Assembly: GCF_050436995.1 (NCBI RefSeq)
Contig: NC_134754.1
Location: 9,665,001 to 9,729,000, forward strand
DNA: 64,000 bases
Direction of reading: 5' to 3'
Source of the DNA: Anticarsia gemmatalis
Lineage: Eukaryota > Arthropoda > Insecta > Lepidoptera > Erebidae
Shown here piece by piece: positions 1 to 11,878 of this stretch (position 1 is the first letter of the stretch; each line of letters begins with the position of its first letter). The notes beneath the pieces are model-generated. The model did no database searches. It was not told the DNA's origin and saw nothing but the letters and a program-made list of their open reading frames with translations. A program made the translations under genes and the position numbers.

Positions 1-470
1 TTCTGGTTGCAATTGAGTCATTAGAGGTTTTCTATCATTGATTTCCACAAACACTCCTTCATTTAGATTTCCAAATGACTCTATTAAATTCAACACAAAC
101 ATAATTGAAGCAAAAAAGCAATAAACGTGCACAAATCTATTTATAAACACTTCACCTGTCAAATAACACGACAAAAGGCTTTATTGCAATTTCGTTCCCT
201 ATAGCTGCGAAAAAAATCGTTTATTTTTTAACAAGCCCCGCATGCGATACAAACATTACTTTCACCATTTCCATGAAGACTACAAGCTATATTAGAATAA
301 ACTGCTTTAAAATAGTCGGGAAATAATGACTTTATTAAGTTAAAAACGACATACAAAACTTGATTATATTAAACGTTGAAATGTTGTAATCTAATTTGCA
401 ACAATTAACTAGTCGAGTCGTGAGTGCTTGGACACTCAACTGCGCATGTTGAAGTGCTGGTTATGTATTT

Positions 471-533
471 GATATAAATTGTCACTTGCTTTGTGTATAC
501 GAGTACGAAGTCATAGCTTGGTTAGTTACAGAG
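471..533 (+). promoter_or_regulatory. Possible TATA promoter and short noncoding first exon
   Basis: A TATAAATT sequence near 472 is followed about 30 bases later by a short stretch ending in CAGAG and then GTAAGTG at 534, a near-consensus splice donor. This is what a TATA promoter driving a small untranslated first exon would look like. The stretch contains no ATG leading into an open frame. The next good acceptor downstream on this strand is at 2278. No initiator is clear, so the start site is a guess from the spacing. AT-rich DNA produces TATA-like words often; the donor is the stronger part of the evidence. Confidence 0.3.
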
Positions 534-1873
534 GTAAGTGCGGTCATAGTAAAGCTTACTAGCAGCACGGAAACCAAACAAACGAAAGTTTGAGTAGTCA
601 CAGTCACACATGCATCGTAACGAACTTGCACCTGTCAGCATTTGAGATAACTCTTGGAAATGCGTGTATAAAATACTTTAGAATAGTCTTAGTGTATAAT
701 ATGATTTATGTATGTATATGCAATCTTATTTAGCAGTGTAGAAGTGACGTTCAATTTCGTTATTGCGTTTTTATCATTTATTCATATAATATACAATATA
801 CAAACCACAGACAATATTATTGCATACAACGTCTTATAGTCTGACTAGGAGTGGCTTATAAGTTGCCAGGATAATAGTGAGACAAAATCTTGGAAGTACA
901 ATTTAATAGGACTTCAACAGTAAAGAAGTAAATACTATTTTCGATGACTGTACAAACTGATTTAAGGAATACTGCAATCACTACCATGGTATATAATACT
1001 GGTAATGTGCATCTACTTATGTATTTTATTAAGGAATTTAAAATCCATTATATTTTATATGGAAACGATTTCAAATACGCCAAGCTTCATAGAAAGATTA
1101 TAATTTGTAGGATCTCCGACATATTTTCAACACCTCGTTGATATAATCTGCATGAATCTGAAGTGTGCCCAAGGGTGCCGTTAACTTTCGCAGGGCCTAA
1201 TGTTACGTGAGGTCATTAAAATCAAATATGACGGACGATAACGGCATATCAAATAAGTTGTTATTAATATTTGCATAGTTTCAGTTTCAAAATATTTTAC
1301 TAAGTACAAATCAGTACCTTCTAAAAGTTTATATTTAATGTTTTTAACTTTAGTTAGTATTACAAAGAAAAAAGTAGTTTTATGCTGATATGCCTATACG
1401 ACCATACGACACGACACGGTTTAACCAATGAAAATTAAATCAGGCATACATACTAGTTACGAATATTTTCATGACTTATAACTCAAAAAGTATTAAATTC
1501 AAAGATCAAAAGATCTTAACAAAAATAAAGGCAAGGAAGCTAAGGACCTTCAATCTCCTTGAACGGTGACCTATCAAAAGATTCACTGATCCCGAAATAG
1601 CTGAACATAAGTTCCACGTCGTTGGATCACACTGAACAGAGAGCAATAAGGCAATAACCGCAAAGGTTATATGCAATAACGAGCGTTGAATCGACCGCCG
1701 AGAATTGCCGAAGTGGCCCGAATCCGCTTGACACCGATACCGGTTTCATCTGGTTTCAACTGCTTTCGAAGTAAAAACGTCTGTATTGATGAGTTTGCAG
1801 GGTTTTGTTTGAAAGAGGTTAATTTTCCGTAAAGCTTTCTTGACACAAAGTCTCTTAAGTCTTTTTAACATAC
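534..1873. other. AT-rich intron-like stretch, nothing recognised
   Basis: AT-rich sequence with no convincing ORF, RNA or repeat. A short open frame at 944-1141 has no recognisable protein features. If the donor at 534 is real, this is the first part of an intron. Confidence 0.4.
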
Positions 1874-2151
1874 AATAAATAATAATAATAATAAATATTA
1901 TGGGACAACTCACACACGGTCATTTGATTCCAAACTAAGCAGAGCTTGTACTATGGTAACCAAATAACTGATAAACATACTTATATACTTCTAAATACAT
2001 ACTTATATAGATACATTAACATCCAGGCTCAGAACAAATACTCGTGCTCATCACACAAAGATTTGTCCCGGGTGGGATTCGAACCCACCACACGCGGCGC
2101 TACGGTTGTTGCGGCGAGGTGACCGCTTAAACCACTGCGCCAAACGTGCAG
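1874..2151 (-). mobile_element. tRNA-derived SINE, lepidopteran HaSE-like
   Basis: Read on the minus strand, this starts with a tRNA-like head. It has an RNA polymerase III A box (TGGCGCAGTGG, complement at 2132-2142) and a B box (GGTTCGAATCC, complement at 2075-2085). About 170 bases of tRNA-unrelated body follow, then an AT-rich tail of ATT/TTA repeats at 1874-1900. Head, body and tail resemble SINEs described from noctuid moths; that family link is from memory and not searched. Both polymerase III boxes look intact. I could not define a convincing target-site duplication. It sits inside a putative intron, opposite in strand to the host gene. Confidence 0.85.
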
Positions 2152-2278
2152 TAAAAAAAATCTGAATGTGGTTGACTCTGCAGTAATAAAAAACATCTTA
2201 GCCTCGTCTCTAAATGTACTGTAATTACTATTTTCCACTAGAACCATAATTTTTAAAATGTTTTTTTTTCTATTTCAG

Positions 2279-2315
2279 GCATAAGAAGCACAAATGAGTC
2301 ACTGCTACCTAGATT
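2279..2315 (+). CDS. Candidate mini-exon with a short phase-1 N-terminus
   Basis: A long pyrimidine tract ending TTTCTATTTCAG at 2278 makes a good acceptor. A GTGAGT donor begins at 2316, bounding a 37-base exon. It contains one ATG at 2294 that reads MSHCYLD and leaves one base before the donor (phase 1). That is the phase used by the three stronger alternative N-terminal exons downstream. The upstream candidate exon ending at 533 could supply a leader. The two bases before the donor are TT rather than AG, which weakens it. Phase would match by chance one time in three. This may be a real short N-terminus or coincidence. Confidence 0.25.
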
Positions 2316-5300
2316 GTGAGTACAAAAACTTTTTCATTTTCTTTCAGTAGTTAGACAAATAGTTCCTTTGAACGACAGAAAAAAACTTTAAATACTTCTT
2401 CCTTAGAAGTTTGTCGCACTGGTCTGAGAAGTTGTGACAAGTTCGCCATTCCGTTTTATGTTGTTCTAAATTTAAATTGAACGTTTTTTTAAATTGAATT
2501 CTTTGTTCAAACGACTTGCTGACTTTCAAATGACAGTTCAAATAGCTCGCCAGTTACTTATTTAAAATATTATAATCTATTCTGAAAAAGTCTAACTTGT
2601 GTCATTCTACAGAGCATTAAATAAAAAATGTTTTTAATATTTTTTTAGTATTTATTAGGTGTATTACTATTTTATAATTAAATATTTTTAAGAACGAAAA
2701 ATAATATATTTTCATGGTGGCAAACTAAACATTTAAATAAACTTGAAGTGTGATGCCATCTGCTCATCTCATACATAATGTATAGAGAATATTTAAATAG
2801 TTTTATTCATGATGCTGAAACTTTAATAAAGAATAAAATAACGTAAAAGCTTCTGTTCGAACTTTAACTGACAGCTTTAAGTTGAAATATTCAATGAAGC
2901 TTTTATTAAAAAATCAATATTTATATCAATGTTAATAAATTATCAATTTTATTAATGGTCTGATACCTCTCTTTATTTAAAGGCCTACATCATCACACGG
3001 CATTCGACACATTAAAAATGCACTTTCAAAAACTAAAACTGCTTATCCTATCTTGGTCATTTAAAACTTTAAATAGGTTTAGTTGATTATGCTAATGTAT
3101 AATTTCCATACTATAGGTACAATAGCTAAAAAAGTGTATGTTGTTAAATCTTTTCAGAGCAGTTTTTGCATAAATAAATAACTTTACGACTGCACTATTT
3201 TTTGGTTACAATGGGGTTCTTTATTTATGTGAAGAGCCTTCTTGCTATTCATGTATCATAAATAGGCCATTCTTAGAAAAAGTGAAAATATACGCAGATA
3301 ATGTTATACCTTATTCTCAAAGAAGTCTTGTAAGAATATAAAAAGGTGCACCCAATTTAAACGCTGTGATGTGGAACTATTAACATACCCTCGATAGAAT
3401 CGCTCCAATGACACTTTGCCCTATATTCTAGCGAAGACTCTATAAAGGTAAACAAAGGAAACTTAGTAACACTTTACACTTTTTTAATCTGCACCTTATA
3501 AAGGACGTTAACCATAAATTGAGCGGTAACAAGGGTTTACACTGTGTACCAAACCATTGTGCTACAGATCGTAATTAAGCCAGTAACATTTGGTGTGCTC
3601 GTACCTTATATTAATTTTAATTAAAAGTCCTAAAACGTTTTGTCTTCGAGTAAAGAATGGGATTGGGACATTACTAGGGTACTACGCAGGATTATATTTT
3701 TAGAAAGTCAATTAGTAAGCGTATTTACCTCGTTCTAAAAAGAATCACGAACAAACTTCGGGTATTCATTACGAAGGAAATTTTGTAGAATTATGTTCCA
3801 AGAATGGCTTTCGCTAACTTTTTGCATGTAATTAAAAGCAATCGTTACCCTTGAGCGGTGAACGGAAAGTGGGCTTTGTCAAAGACTTTCTGAAGAATAA
3901 GTGTAACTATATTTAGTGACTTTTGTTGCAGCATGGTTGCTTAGCAGTCGAAATAATGCGAATTCGAACGAAGTCGAAATGAAATTATTTTTAGCTTTTT
4001 GGCAGAATCCGGCGTAAAGCAAGGATCGCTATCATACTAAACAAGTAAATAATTTAACTGTGGATAGAAAAAGCTGTGAACTGGTTTGATGAACATTTAA
4101 TGACATCAGGCCAAAGTAAAATAATATAGACTTATTATTCTGGATTGCTCAGTCTACCATAACGCATGTTTGTTTTTAAAATACCTACCTCTAAAAAGTA
4201 CTTCAAGACTTGTTTGAAATTCGTTCAGAATCGAAACAAACTTTTCCATAACAGTCTGGAACATTTTACAGTCAAACATATTTATACCGAACCAAACTTC
4301 AACGTTGTGAAAATCACTTCTAATACCTGAATAATTGAATTGAAATTCTCTTTATACCAGAAGGTTGAGATAGGTAATGAAATCAAATAACTTTAGTTGG
4401 ATCTTTCGGTCCCAAGAGCAACCTTTATCTTTACATAGTGGACTATTTTCCATAATTTCTACAATTCACTATCTTTTGCAAAAGATTTATGGCGTTCTAT
4501 TTTTTTCCATCCTTATCTTTGAGGGAATAAAAATGGTGGCTGTCTGTACGTCTGTAAATGTCTGTATAATATAAAGCAGGTATCATTCTTCAGTGTTGCA
4601 TAATGCAGACAATACGAGTGTTTCTTTATTTTCTTGTTGAGCTGGGAATTCAAGAATGGCGTGCGTGAGCTTTATGTGATCCTCGGGGCTACTGTAATGC
4701 AAAATTGGCGCGCGTATTGAAGTGCCACAAAGCCTAGTCACTAACCTTGGGAGAAAGAGCGCTTTTTCATTTCTTTGGCACAACCATGAGGTGTCACTAT
4801 ACGGCATTGTGTATAAGCGAGAAAAAAAGTATTTTGAATTGTGCATAAAATATTAATCATCTTTATTTGTTATGGCAGTCTTTTTTGTATACATTGTAGT
4901 AGTCATAAACTATTGTATAAATAATACAATAAGGTAACCTCCTCACTCAGACTCGTAACGTCTGAAATCAATCCTACAATGTTGTACATTCCACAATAAT
5001 ACTGCATTAACCACTTATCGGCCATACAGATGCAAGTAGTCAATTTGTATCAAAGTTATCGAATTATTCAGAAATTCATACACGAAAACCGGAGCATTTA
5101 AAACAATTTTATATATTTTGCATTTCAAAAGAGTTAAGCTCTGTCACGATGAAGCGAACGCAATTTATCTCATGTTGTATAAAAATATTAATTAAACCTT
5201 TGTTAAAGCATTTCCCTTTGTTACTTCACATTTTTGTACTGAAAATGTTTTATTTAATTAACAGTATAAGATCTCACTATTATGAAATACAAGGCCTTTT

Positions 5301-6154
5301 TTCAGAGACTAATAATCACAAAGGATAAACAGTTTTTGCTTCAAATCCTACCTGTCGTCATCAATCAAGTCTGATCTATTATTAGTGTTATTATAAAGCT
5401 TTAGTGTTATAGTTAGGTTGTTATAAAATTATGTACTTTAAGTCTTTGTATCTTTATTTAAGACAACCAGGCGGCTGTAAAAATTTGGTAGTATAAAAGT
5501 AAAACAGCTAGTTTTAAATTGGTTTTATTTTAAGTACTTACATTTCATTATGATCCGTAGCAGTCCAGCCGAAAACCTATCCACAGATTTTTCTTCAATA
5601 AATTTGACAAACCCAAACAACCAAGTAACAGCTTGCATTAGTTACTTACTTGGTACTAACGACTTGAAACATTGTAGACGGCAGTAGATACATACTGCCT
5701 GTAGCCAAATTTTCAACTAAAGCCGTCTGTGTATGTTCTTCCTACATAAAACCCTAAAGCATATTCCTAGGTATACAATCCTTGATGTGTCTTATGTCTC
5801 AGTTTATGTAGGTCGTAATTCTCAGACGCCAATTGTTTCTCGCGTCGAATTGTCACATTAACATACAAAGCAGCAAAGTTTCCTACACCGAGGTACACCC
5901 ACGACTTCTTATTTACGTTCTCATTCAAACTCTAGAATAAACTTGTGAAGATGGAGAATTGCAATAGAAATGGGTGGAGTTTTATAACATTCGTACTACA
6001 ATTGCTGAATAACACAACTCCAAACTCTTTCGTAGTTCATTTTTGCATGTGCGTTAAGTATAACGCAATCGCCGTCGCCGTCTACAATGTTTAGGTTACG
6101 AGTACGTAACCTCGTCCTGTATGACAATATGTATGTATGTGAAGGATGCAAAAG
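2316..6154. other. Intron-like stretch, little recognised
   Basis: AT-rich with many small random open frames. The only segment standing out is 4583-4846 on the minus strand, listed separately. No RNA gene or intact mobile element was seen. Confidence 0.4.
4583..4846 (-). CDS. Hypothetical 87-residue ORF, weakly supported
   Basis: An ATG-initiated frame of 87 codons on the minus strand, in a segment visibly less AT-rich than its surroundings. I recognise no domain. There is no signal peptide or membrane segment; the C-terminal half is hydrophilic and rich in E, Q and H. A second in-frame ATG is at codon 14. No promoter, polyadenylation signal or splice partner is obvious. It may be an orphan gene, a relic of a mobile element, or a chance open frame. 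It is listed because its base composition differs from neighbouring random frames. Confidence 0.15.
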   Translation of the reverse strand: MHNSKYFFSRLYTMPYSDTSWLCQRNEKALFLPRLVTRLCGTSIRAPILHYSSPEDHIKLTHAILEFPAQQENKETLVLSALCNTEE

Positions 6155-6230
6155 AAGTTTCTAGGGATTGTACCAAGTGACATGAATGCGTCTCTAGTCT
6201 CTGCGTACCCCTATGAGCGTGATGTGTGTA
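6155..6230 (+). mobile_element. Decayed LINE 3'-end fragment
   Basis: It contains GTCTCTGCGTACCCCTATGA followed by GCGTGATGTGTGT. The same core, a TACCCCTA-type block then GCGTGAT and a TATG-rich end, recurs at 48205-48276 and 53262-53310. It resembles the 3' end of a common lepidopteran LINE (from memory). The reading frame is broken. Only the tail remains. Confidence 0.45.
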
Positions 6231-8432
6231 GCCTACGTTTGATCCCGAGGTTTCAACTATCTTCTTACTTATTTTCATAAACGACGGTTCAAAGTTTTAG
6301 CCGTGAAGACGTAAACAGACAGATTTTACATATCTAATATTAGTGTAGTTATACATTAATTCTAAGACGGAGGTTCCCGAGGCGGAGTGGCTTAACTTGC
6401 GTCCCTAACACGATAATTGTGTTAGGTCCCATGTAAACTTGTTAGACACACGCCATCGCTCTAAGGTCAGCGAGAGTTACCTATGTGTACTGTATACTTT
6501 ATCTATAAACGTAGCGTATGTTTGTAATAGACACATAGAACAATGATTCACAAGGCGTTTGTAGCTAGTTGCACTCACCGGTCGGTAAAAAAACAGTGGG
6601 TTAAGCTGGTTTACCACTGCTTTTGCTATTGCGGACATTCTGTGAAAGTATCGCTGCTTAGTACTCCTATACGCATAGAACACTTAAAAAGTATGTCCCA
6701 TATCTTAATAATCCATATCTTAACTCTTCTTTGCTTTTTCAAACAATAGGTTGAGAACTAACGATACGATGAACGAAAAATTAACTATATTTTTATTTTA
6801 AATTAAACTTTCAACTCTACCCGAGTCAGTGCAATGTCTGTAGGTAAAACAAACTTCTTCGAAACTCTCATTTACCGAAGCCAGCATCTTTTACAAAAAC
6901 ATAACCATTCCATTAATCCGACACTAAGAACATGTTGAAGTGATTAAACAAAATTATAACGCGTTTAAATGATCAGAGAAACACGCAGTTATCTTACAAT
7001 ACATTTGTTTTACGAGCACTTTCATTTAATTTTATTACAGAACAAATACAAAGTACTTAGGCGGTTATATCGCAAGACTTTCAGTTTATTGTCCCTTTGA
7101 TTCTGAGAACAAACGCTTTGCTTTAATACAGTTTTATTGAGTCTGTTTTGAGTTTGGTCGCGGTTATGAACAAAGAAAACAGATGAAATTGACACAAAAC
7201 CACTCTCGTAAATAATTATTTTGTTTTGAAATCGAAAATTGATGTCGTTACTTGCCAACGAACGAACTTTCTTGATTACAATAATGTATTAATGAAATTT
7301 ATATAAACGGCACAAAAACCAATAATAATGAATTTGCAAGATAATTTAAAAGAAAAGTTTAATTCAGTAGAAGTAATTTCAGAACAGACTTTTCTTACGA
7401 AGAATATAAATAAACCTAGGACAAGAACAACAACTCAATTATTCCCAAGTTTCCAAACACAATGAACCCTATGCATTAATCAAGCAAGTTTAATTACAAA
7501 CGATTTGGCAAAGCACGCAATTATTCGGGCGACTTAGAGCCTCCATAGTCTGCCGGCAAGTGGTCATCAAATGTTCATTTCACAGGTTATTACGAGCCAT
7601 CCTTTCGTTTGCCGCCGCTCCTTGACAGTGACGCATGGTCTAATTTATACACTAACAACATTTATTTTGCACTTCAAAACAACCTTGTGTAGTGAGAATA
7701 GAGTCGGAAATTGCCTGCTGTGATAGGTGGAAATGAAACACTGAAGTTTGTATGGAGCTCTCGCCGAGCCCATTGTCCCTGTAGATATAAAAGTGCGACA
7801 GCCTGCTAGTCGAGTGAGTTCTTCACACCGTGATTTATATTAAGCCACACGTGTGGATAATTTCATTTTTTGGCCACTGGTCGCATAAAACGCACGCTCA
7901 TACATATATCTTCCACGTGGACAAAAAACATAGTTTGGAAAATGCAAATTTTTCGACAAAATATTAACTATTATATCAACAATGAATTTGATGTTATTCA
8001 TATTTGGCTATTGAAATAGTATAATTCTGTAAATTGTTAAAAGCTATCCAAAAATTGAAACGTAAGCAATGTCAAGTATTCTACGGCGTAGACGATTTGT
8101 AGCAGGATTTCGTAGCAGCGTAGCAGTTTATATAATTTCTGCGATTTGTCAAATTTCAAATCTGAATAATTGACTTCTGTATTGCTATTAACCATAAAAT
8201 GATTTACAAAATGTATTAATTTCTATTTCTAAAGTATCCATGATATGGCCATGTGGCAAAAAAAAAACAATTACGTAGTAAGCCAACTTTGGCGTTGTGC
8301 CAGAAATCTGATAAAAGCTCTTTATGATGGAGACGTTGTAACGTATTCATACACCTGCAGCCTTTTATAGCCAAATTGTATTAAGGTCTTTCACCAAACA
8401 AGGCTTAATCAACTAGTTTAGTCTCAACATAA
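6231..8432. other. Intron-like stretch with one small stem-loop and one TATA-like site
   Basis: A stem-loop lies at 6404-6426 (CCTAACAC pairing with GTGTTAGG). A TATAAAAG sequence at 7786-7793 is followed about 30 bases on by a GC-richer segment. This could be a minor promoter, but I see no initiator or ATG that leads anywhere. No gene is supported. Confidence 0.35.
7786..7830 (+). promoter_or_regulatory. Possible TATA box
   Basis: TATAAAAG at 7786 lies in a locally less AT-rich setting, with a GTGAGT donor-like word about 30 bases downstream. It resembles the arrangement near 471-534. No transcript can be inferred from sequence alone. Confidence 0.2.
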
Positions 8433-8639
8433 TCTATATAAATAAAAATGAAACACCGAAATGTATGTACGCGCATAACGTTAGAATAACTAAACTAAAT
8501 AGGTTAATTATTTTATTTTTATATGTTTTTAACTGCCGGGACAAGGTTTGTATAGGATCGATGGGATCAATATCCCATGGGAATAGAATCAATGGGATAA
8601 AATGTACTATAGCCGGACGAAGACGGGCCAGTCAGCTAG
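8433..8639 (+). mobile_element. Short non-autonomous Helitron
   Basis: Starts with TC (TCTATATAAATAAAAATG) directly after an A and ends with CTAG directly before a T. This is the A^T insertion with no target duplication expected of Helitrons. Close to the 3' end is a GC-rich imperfect hairpin (GCCGG then CGGGC). At 207 bases it has no coding capacity and would depend on helicase from elsewhere. Its start and end differ from the two copies at 17805 and 39912, so it belongs to another family. Confidence 0.75.
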
Positions 8640-9600
8640 TTTAGAATAAAACCTACGTGTGCTATCGATCATCTAAATTGAGAAATTAGGTTGAAAGCTT
8701 ATTTAGCGGCTACTTAAATTATTAATTTAGGTCAAAAGGTAACTTCTGTCGGAATTATTCGGGTGCCTGCACAATTTTCGTAATTGGTATATTTTCATCA
8801 AGTCGACACTGCAGTGGGGCATTTTACGCGGCTTTTATTTTACGACTGTCAATCTGATGATACTTAGCCCTGCTCCAGTCGTTATTTTTTATTATTTTGG
8901 TGCTCAATGCTCGGGATTTTTACAATTTTACCTCGTGAATAGTCAATATCGTTTTTCTGGTTCGCCACGTAGCTGACAGAATGGTAATCACAAATTGTTT
9001 TTAAAAAAATCCGGAATAACAATACCAAAATAGTCTAAAAGGAGTAAAACATTTCACTATTTATATTCACTTTGATGTCAAAAATGGATTATATTTTTCT
9101 ATCCATAAAAACTCAGAAAAATTACATGTAATTTTCACTCTGTTGACATTAGAACTAAGACAAATAAATTGCTTACACTAATACATATCCAAAGTAAATA
9201 CGCAACATACACGTGCCTTCATTCCCTACAAGTAACTACAGCCAAATTAAACTCCCTCAAGTTTGTATACAAGTTTTCACTTCACCCTTTGTGTAGGATT
9301 AAAGTTTCAAGTAGCTAGCAAGTCAGACCCCTAATAAGGATCGTGGTATGACATCGCACGAAATTGATTCAGACACTAAACTCTTAGATATTAGTGAGTG
9401 ATAAAGTATATTATATAAAGCCTTGTAGATTAAAAGGATCATGTCAAATAGTTATTGAAGTAAATCGAGACTTGTCTCCGAGATTCTAATGATTGAGATC
9501 TAGTTGTCTCGTGTGGGTGTCGCGCGTTGTCATCCAAATAAATGTTCAACGATTTTGTACGTGATGAAGTTCAGAATGAGTTTTTGTTTATTTTACTATA
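8640..9600. other. Intron-like stretch, nothing recognised
   Basis: AT-rich sequence without convincing genes, RNAs or repeats. Confidence 0.4.
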
Positions 9601-9647
9601 GTACCAATACTAAGAGTCTTGTCTAGGGTTGTTTTTATTATATTTGC

Positions 9648-9714
9648 ATGTGCTACATTAACTTTAGGGCATACGAATCAGAATCTAAATCAAAGGTCGG
9701 CAATACAACACCAC
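9648..9714 (+). CDS. Candidate phase-1 N-terminal exon, weak
   Basis: An ATG at 9648 opens a 22-codon frame running to a GTAAGT donor at 9715 and leaves one base, so it is phase 1 like the stronger exons at 10727, 17401 and 33843. Its hydrophilic, E/S/K-rich sequence lacks the amphipathic basic end of those exons. A competing frame across the same bases starts at a TTG and looks like a signal peptide, but has no ATG. Only the donor and the phase support this exon. Confidence 0.15.
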
Positions 9715-10546
9715 GTAAGTGGATCTCATTTTAGTTTTGCAAAACATCATGAGTGTTATAAAAGCTGTTCGAACGAGACGAATGGATTAGGGGTAACACA
9801 AAGAGATTCCATAGAATCGATACATAAGCCTTACACCATACAAAAAGCCGACCCAAGAAAACCGATACGATAAATGTAAATAGAAAAGGTCGATCCTGAG
9901 ATTCACGATTTTTCCCCGATTTCTTTATTGGAGCGAAATGTTGCTAAAGCCCGTAAATAATGAAACAGCGACAGCACTGAGCTCTCCTAACAAGAACTAA
10001 TTTGCACGTCACCGCCCACTAACAGGACTAACAATTGTTGTTTCTTTGTTCACAGATTGCCTGCTGCTTCCTTCTTAACGCTACAACTGAACTAACAAAT
10101 AGACAATAACTACATTGAAAACTGCTACTAATTGCTCTTGATTCTCTTCATAGTGAGTTCTGTGCTTAATAGTCGATGAAATTCCAAAGTTCTAACTCTA
10201 AAGATTAACGTAAACAGTCTCTGAAGTCGAGTTTGCTAGACACTTAACATTCGACCGCTCGTTACGGATGCCCTCTGAATTATTAAAACAGTCGAAATAT
10301 CCAGTGGAATAGCCCTCCGTCACCGCCGCCGACGGAATAACATTAGTGCTCGTCATTTCGTACTAACCTTAGGTTTCACTTAATGGAGTTTTTTTGACCG
10401 TTTAAATAAATAATAATAAGAAAGTGAAATAGCACGACAGTGCATCAAGTGTTTGTGTTGTGTGCAATGCATGTGTGTGTACGGATTTTGTGCGTGGTAA
10501 GGGTGCGGTTTCACTAGCGGAGCGCGAGCGTTTCGTGTAAAGCTGG

Positions 10547-10727
10547 GTGCGAAGCGCAACGGCGTCGTCGGTGGAGGGTCGAGGGGGTGCGGGCGGGGTG
10601 GCAGAGCCCGCGCCCTCGCCCGCGCCCGACGCGGAGGCGCCTGTTCGCCGCCGCCGCCATCGCCCACTCTACCGTCGCCTCTTCCACTATGTGCGCACCG
10701 CGTGGACTGGCGTCAAGTTTGCACTAG
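10547..10727 (+). CDS. Alternative N-terminal exon a of an unidentified gene
   Basis: This GC-rich island, very unlike its AT-rich surroundings, carries an open frame ending at the donor CTAG|GTAACT at 10727, phase 1. The encoded peptide has a low-complexity A/P/G region (about residues 11-32, counting the GTG at 10547 as 1), then four arginines at 34-37, then an amphipathic basic-aromatic segment at 41-60 ending GVKFAL. From L41 to W53 it lines up without gaps with L37 to W49 of the exon ending at 17401, sharing L, R and W, and both end V-basic-x-x-L. There is no in-frame ATG: a TAA lies at 10538-10540 and none follows before the donor. Initiation at a non-AUG codon (the ACG at 10559, flanked by G at -3 and +4, or the GTG at 10547) or an upstream exon would be needed. 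The protein is not recognised. Confidence 0.6.
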
Positions 10728-11687
10728 GTAACTTTCGCAAATTTAATACATTACTTACTTAAACTTTCTTTACATAGGCACTAAGTTACTAATAACTCAG
10801 CATCTAGGTTGCTTCACTCAATAATATTATGAAAACTTCATGCAATTTCTTCACCACACCGTACTTCATACTCTCAACTTACATGAAAACTCATTCATTT
10901 CCGTGAAAAGTTTCTTGTAAAACTATATTAATGAATATATTTTAAAAGTTAGCGCTCTTTATAAGAGTCGGGCGTTGAGTCGTCTGCTCATAATTACAAA
11001 CTCCGAACAAACACAAGGCATACGTTAAGTTCAACGTGAAATTAAGGCTGTCGTACTTTAGAGTTATTTGAAACATAATTTAATAAAATATTGTATGAGT
11101 AAGTATGTCATCTAGATGTGAGCAAAATAATATTTTTTAATAAACATCTATAAAATATCTTACTAACTACGATGTTTAGTAATGTTCAATATGAGAAAGA
11201 GAAGACCTTATGTTAGACAACTAGTCATTCTTTTTTGTTCAATCACTTTGTTAGTCAGTCATCAATTTGTACCGGACAAAGGCGTACACTTTTTTATATT
11301 TTACATATAAGCATAGCTCTACAGCTGTCGAACAAAACTTATTCAAGCCTTCACAGAAACAAAGCTGAGTATTTTCCCGAATTTCTCCAAATGAATTTTC
11401 AAATTTACACTCGGATGGATATTACTCGTATTTTGTAAGGTCGAGGCGAACATAAACGAAAGGAAGGCTTGGAGCCTTTGATGTGCCGCACGTTTTCTCT
11501 GCACTACCTTGAAAAACATGTTAAAAACGACTTTGGCAACAAATAACTGAATAATTTTTGTCTTAAGTTTAATCATGCAAAACGTGCAGTTTATTAATAT
11601 AATATGGAAGTAATTTATATTTTCGATAGCCCGTATCATTCCTTAATAGGCACAGGACTCTGATCGGCTTTTCAGTTTAACTTTTAT
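10728..11687. other. Intron-like stretch downstream of exon a
   Basis: AT-rich sequence following the donor at 10728. Short overlapping open frames on both strands at 11235-11639 have no protein-like features. Nothing else was recognised. Confidence 0.4.
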
Positions 11688-11878
11688 CAGTGGTTCCCAA
11701 CCAGTGATCCGCGGACCACCAGTGGTCCGTGGAAGACAAAATATGGTCCACGTGTGACATTAAAATTTAAAATTTTCATTATGATTGTCACATTTTATTT
11801 TTAGTATACCTACTTACATAGTGGTAACAAGAATAAAATAAAAGTGGTCCCAGACTAAGAAAAGGTTGGCAACCCCTG
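11688..11878. mobile_element. hAT-type MITE
   Basis: The left end CAGTGGTTCCCAACC and the complement of the right end CAGGGGTTGCCAACC form 15-base terminal inverted repeats with two differences. They match the hAT pattern CAGNGGTTNCCAACC. The element is 191 bases with no coding capacity and a small internal palindrome around GGACCACCAGTGGTCC. The 8-base flanks (ACTTTTAT and ATCTAGAT) agree at only four positions, so the duplication has decayed or the ends are slightly misplaced. Confidence 0.7.

Noticed and set aside
2075..2142. A tRNA gene on the minus strand
   Set aside because: The A and B boxes are good, but the cloverleaf is not complete and a long SINE body and AT-rich tail follow, so this is a SINE head.
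6370..6426. A second SINE head (GGCGGAGTGG resembles an A box)
   Set aside because: No B box follows at the right distance and there is no tail.
9619..9873. An 84-residue secreted protein
   Set aside because: The hydrophobic start looks like a signal peptide, but it begins at TTG, no ATG is in frame back to a TGA near 9577, and the rest has no recognisable features.
10047..10110. An exon after a good acceptor TTTGTTCACAG
   Set aside because: Entered in phase 1 it hits a stop after six codons, and no donor follows.
10380..10667. A 95-residue minus-strand protein opposite exon a
   Set aside because: Arg/Pro-rich composition comes from the GC-rich island read backwards; exon a on the plus strand has splice and similarity support.
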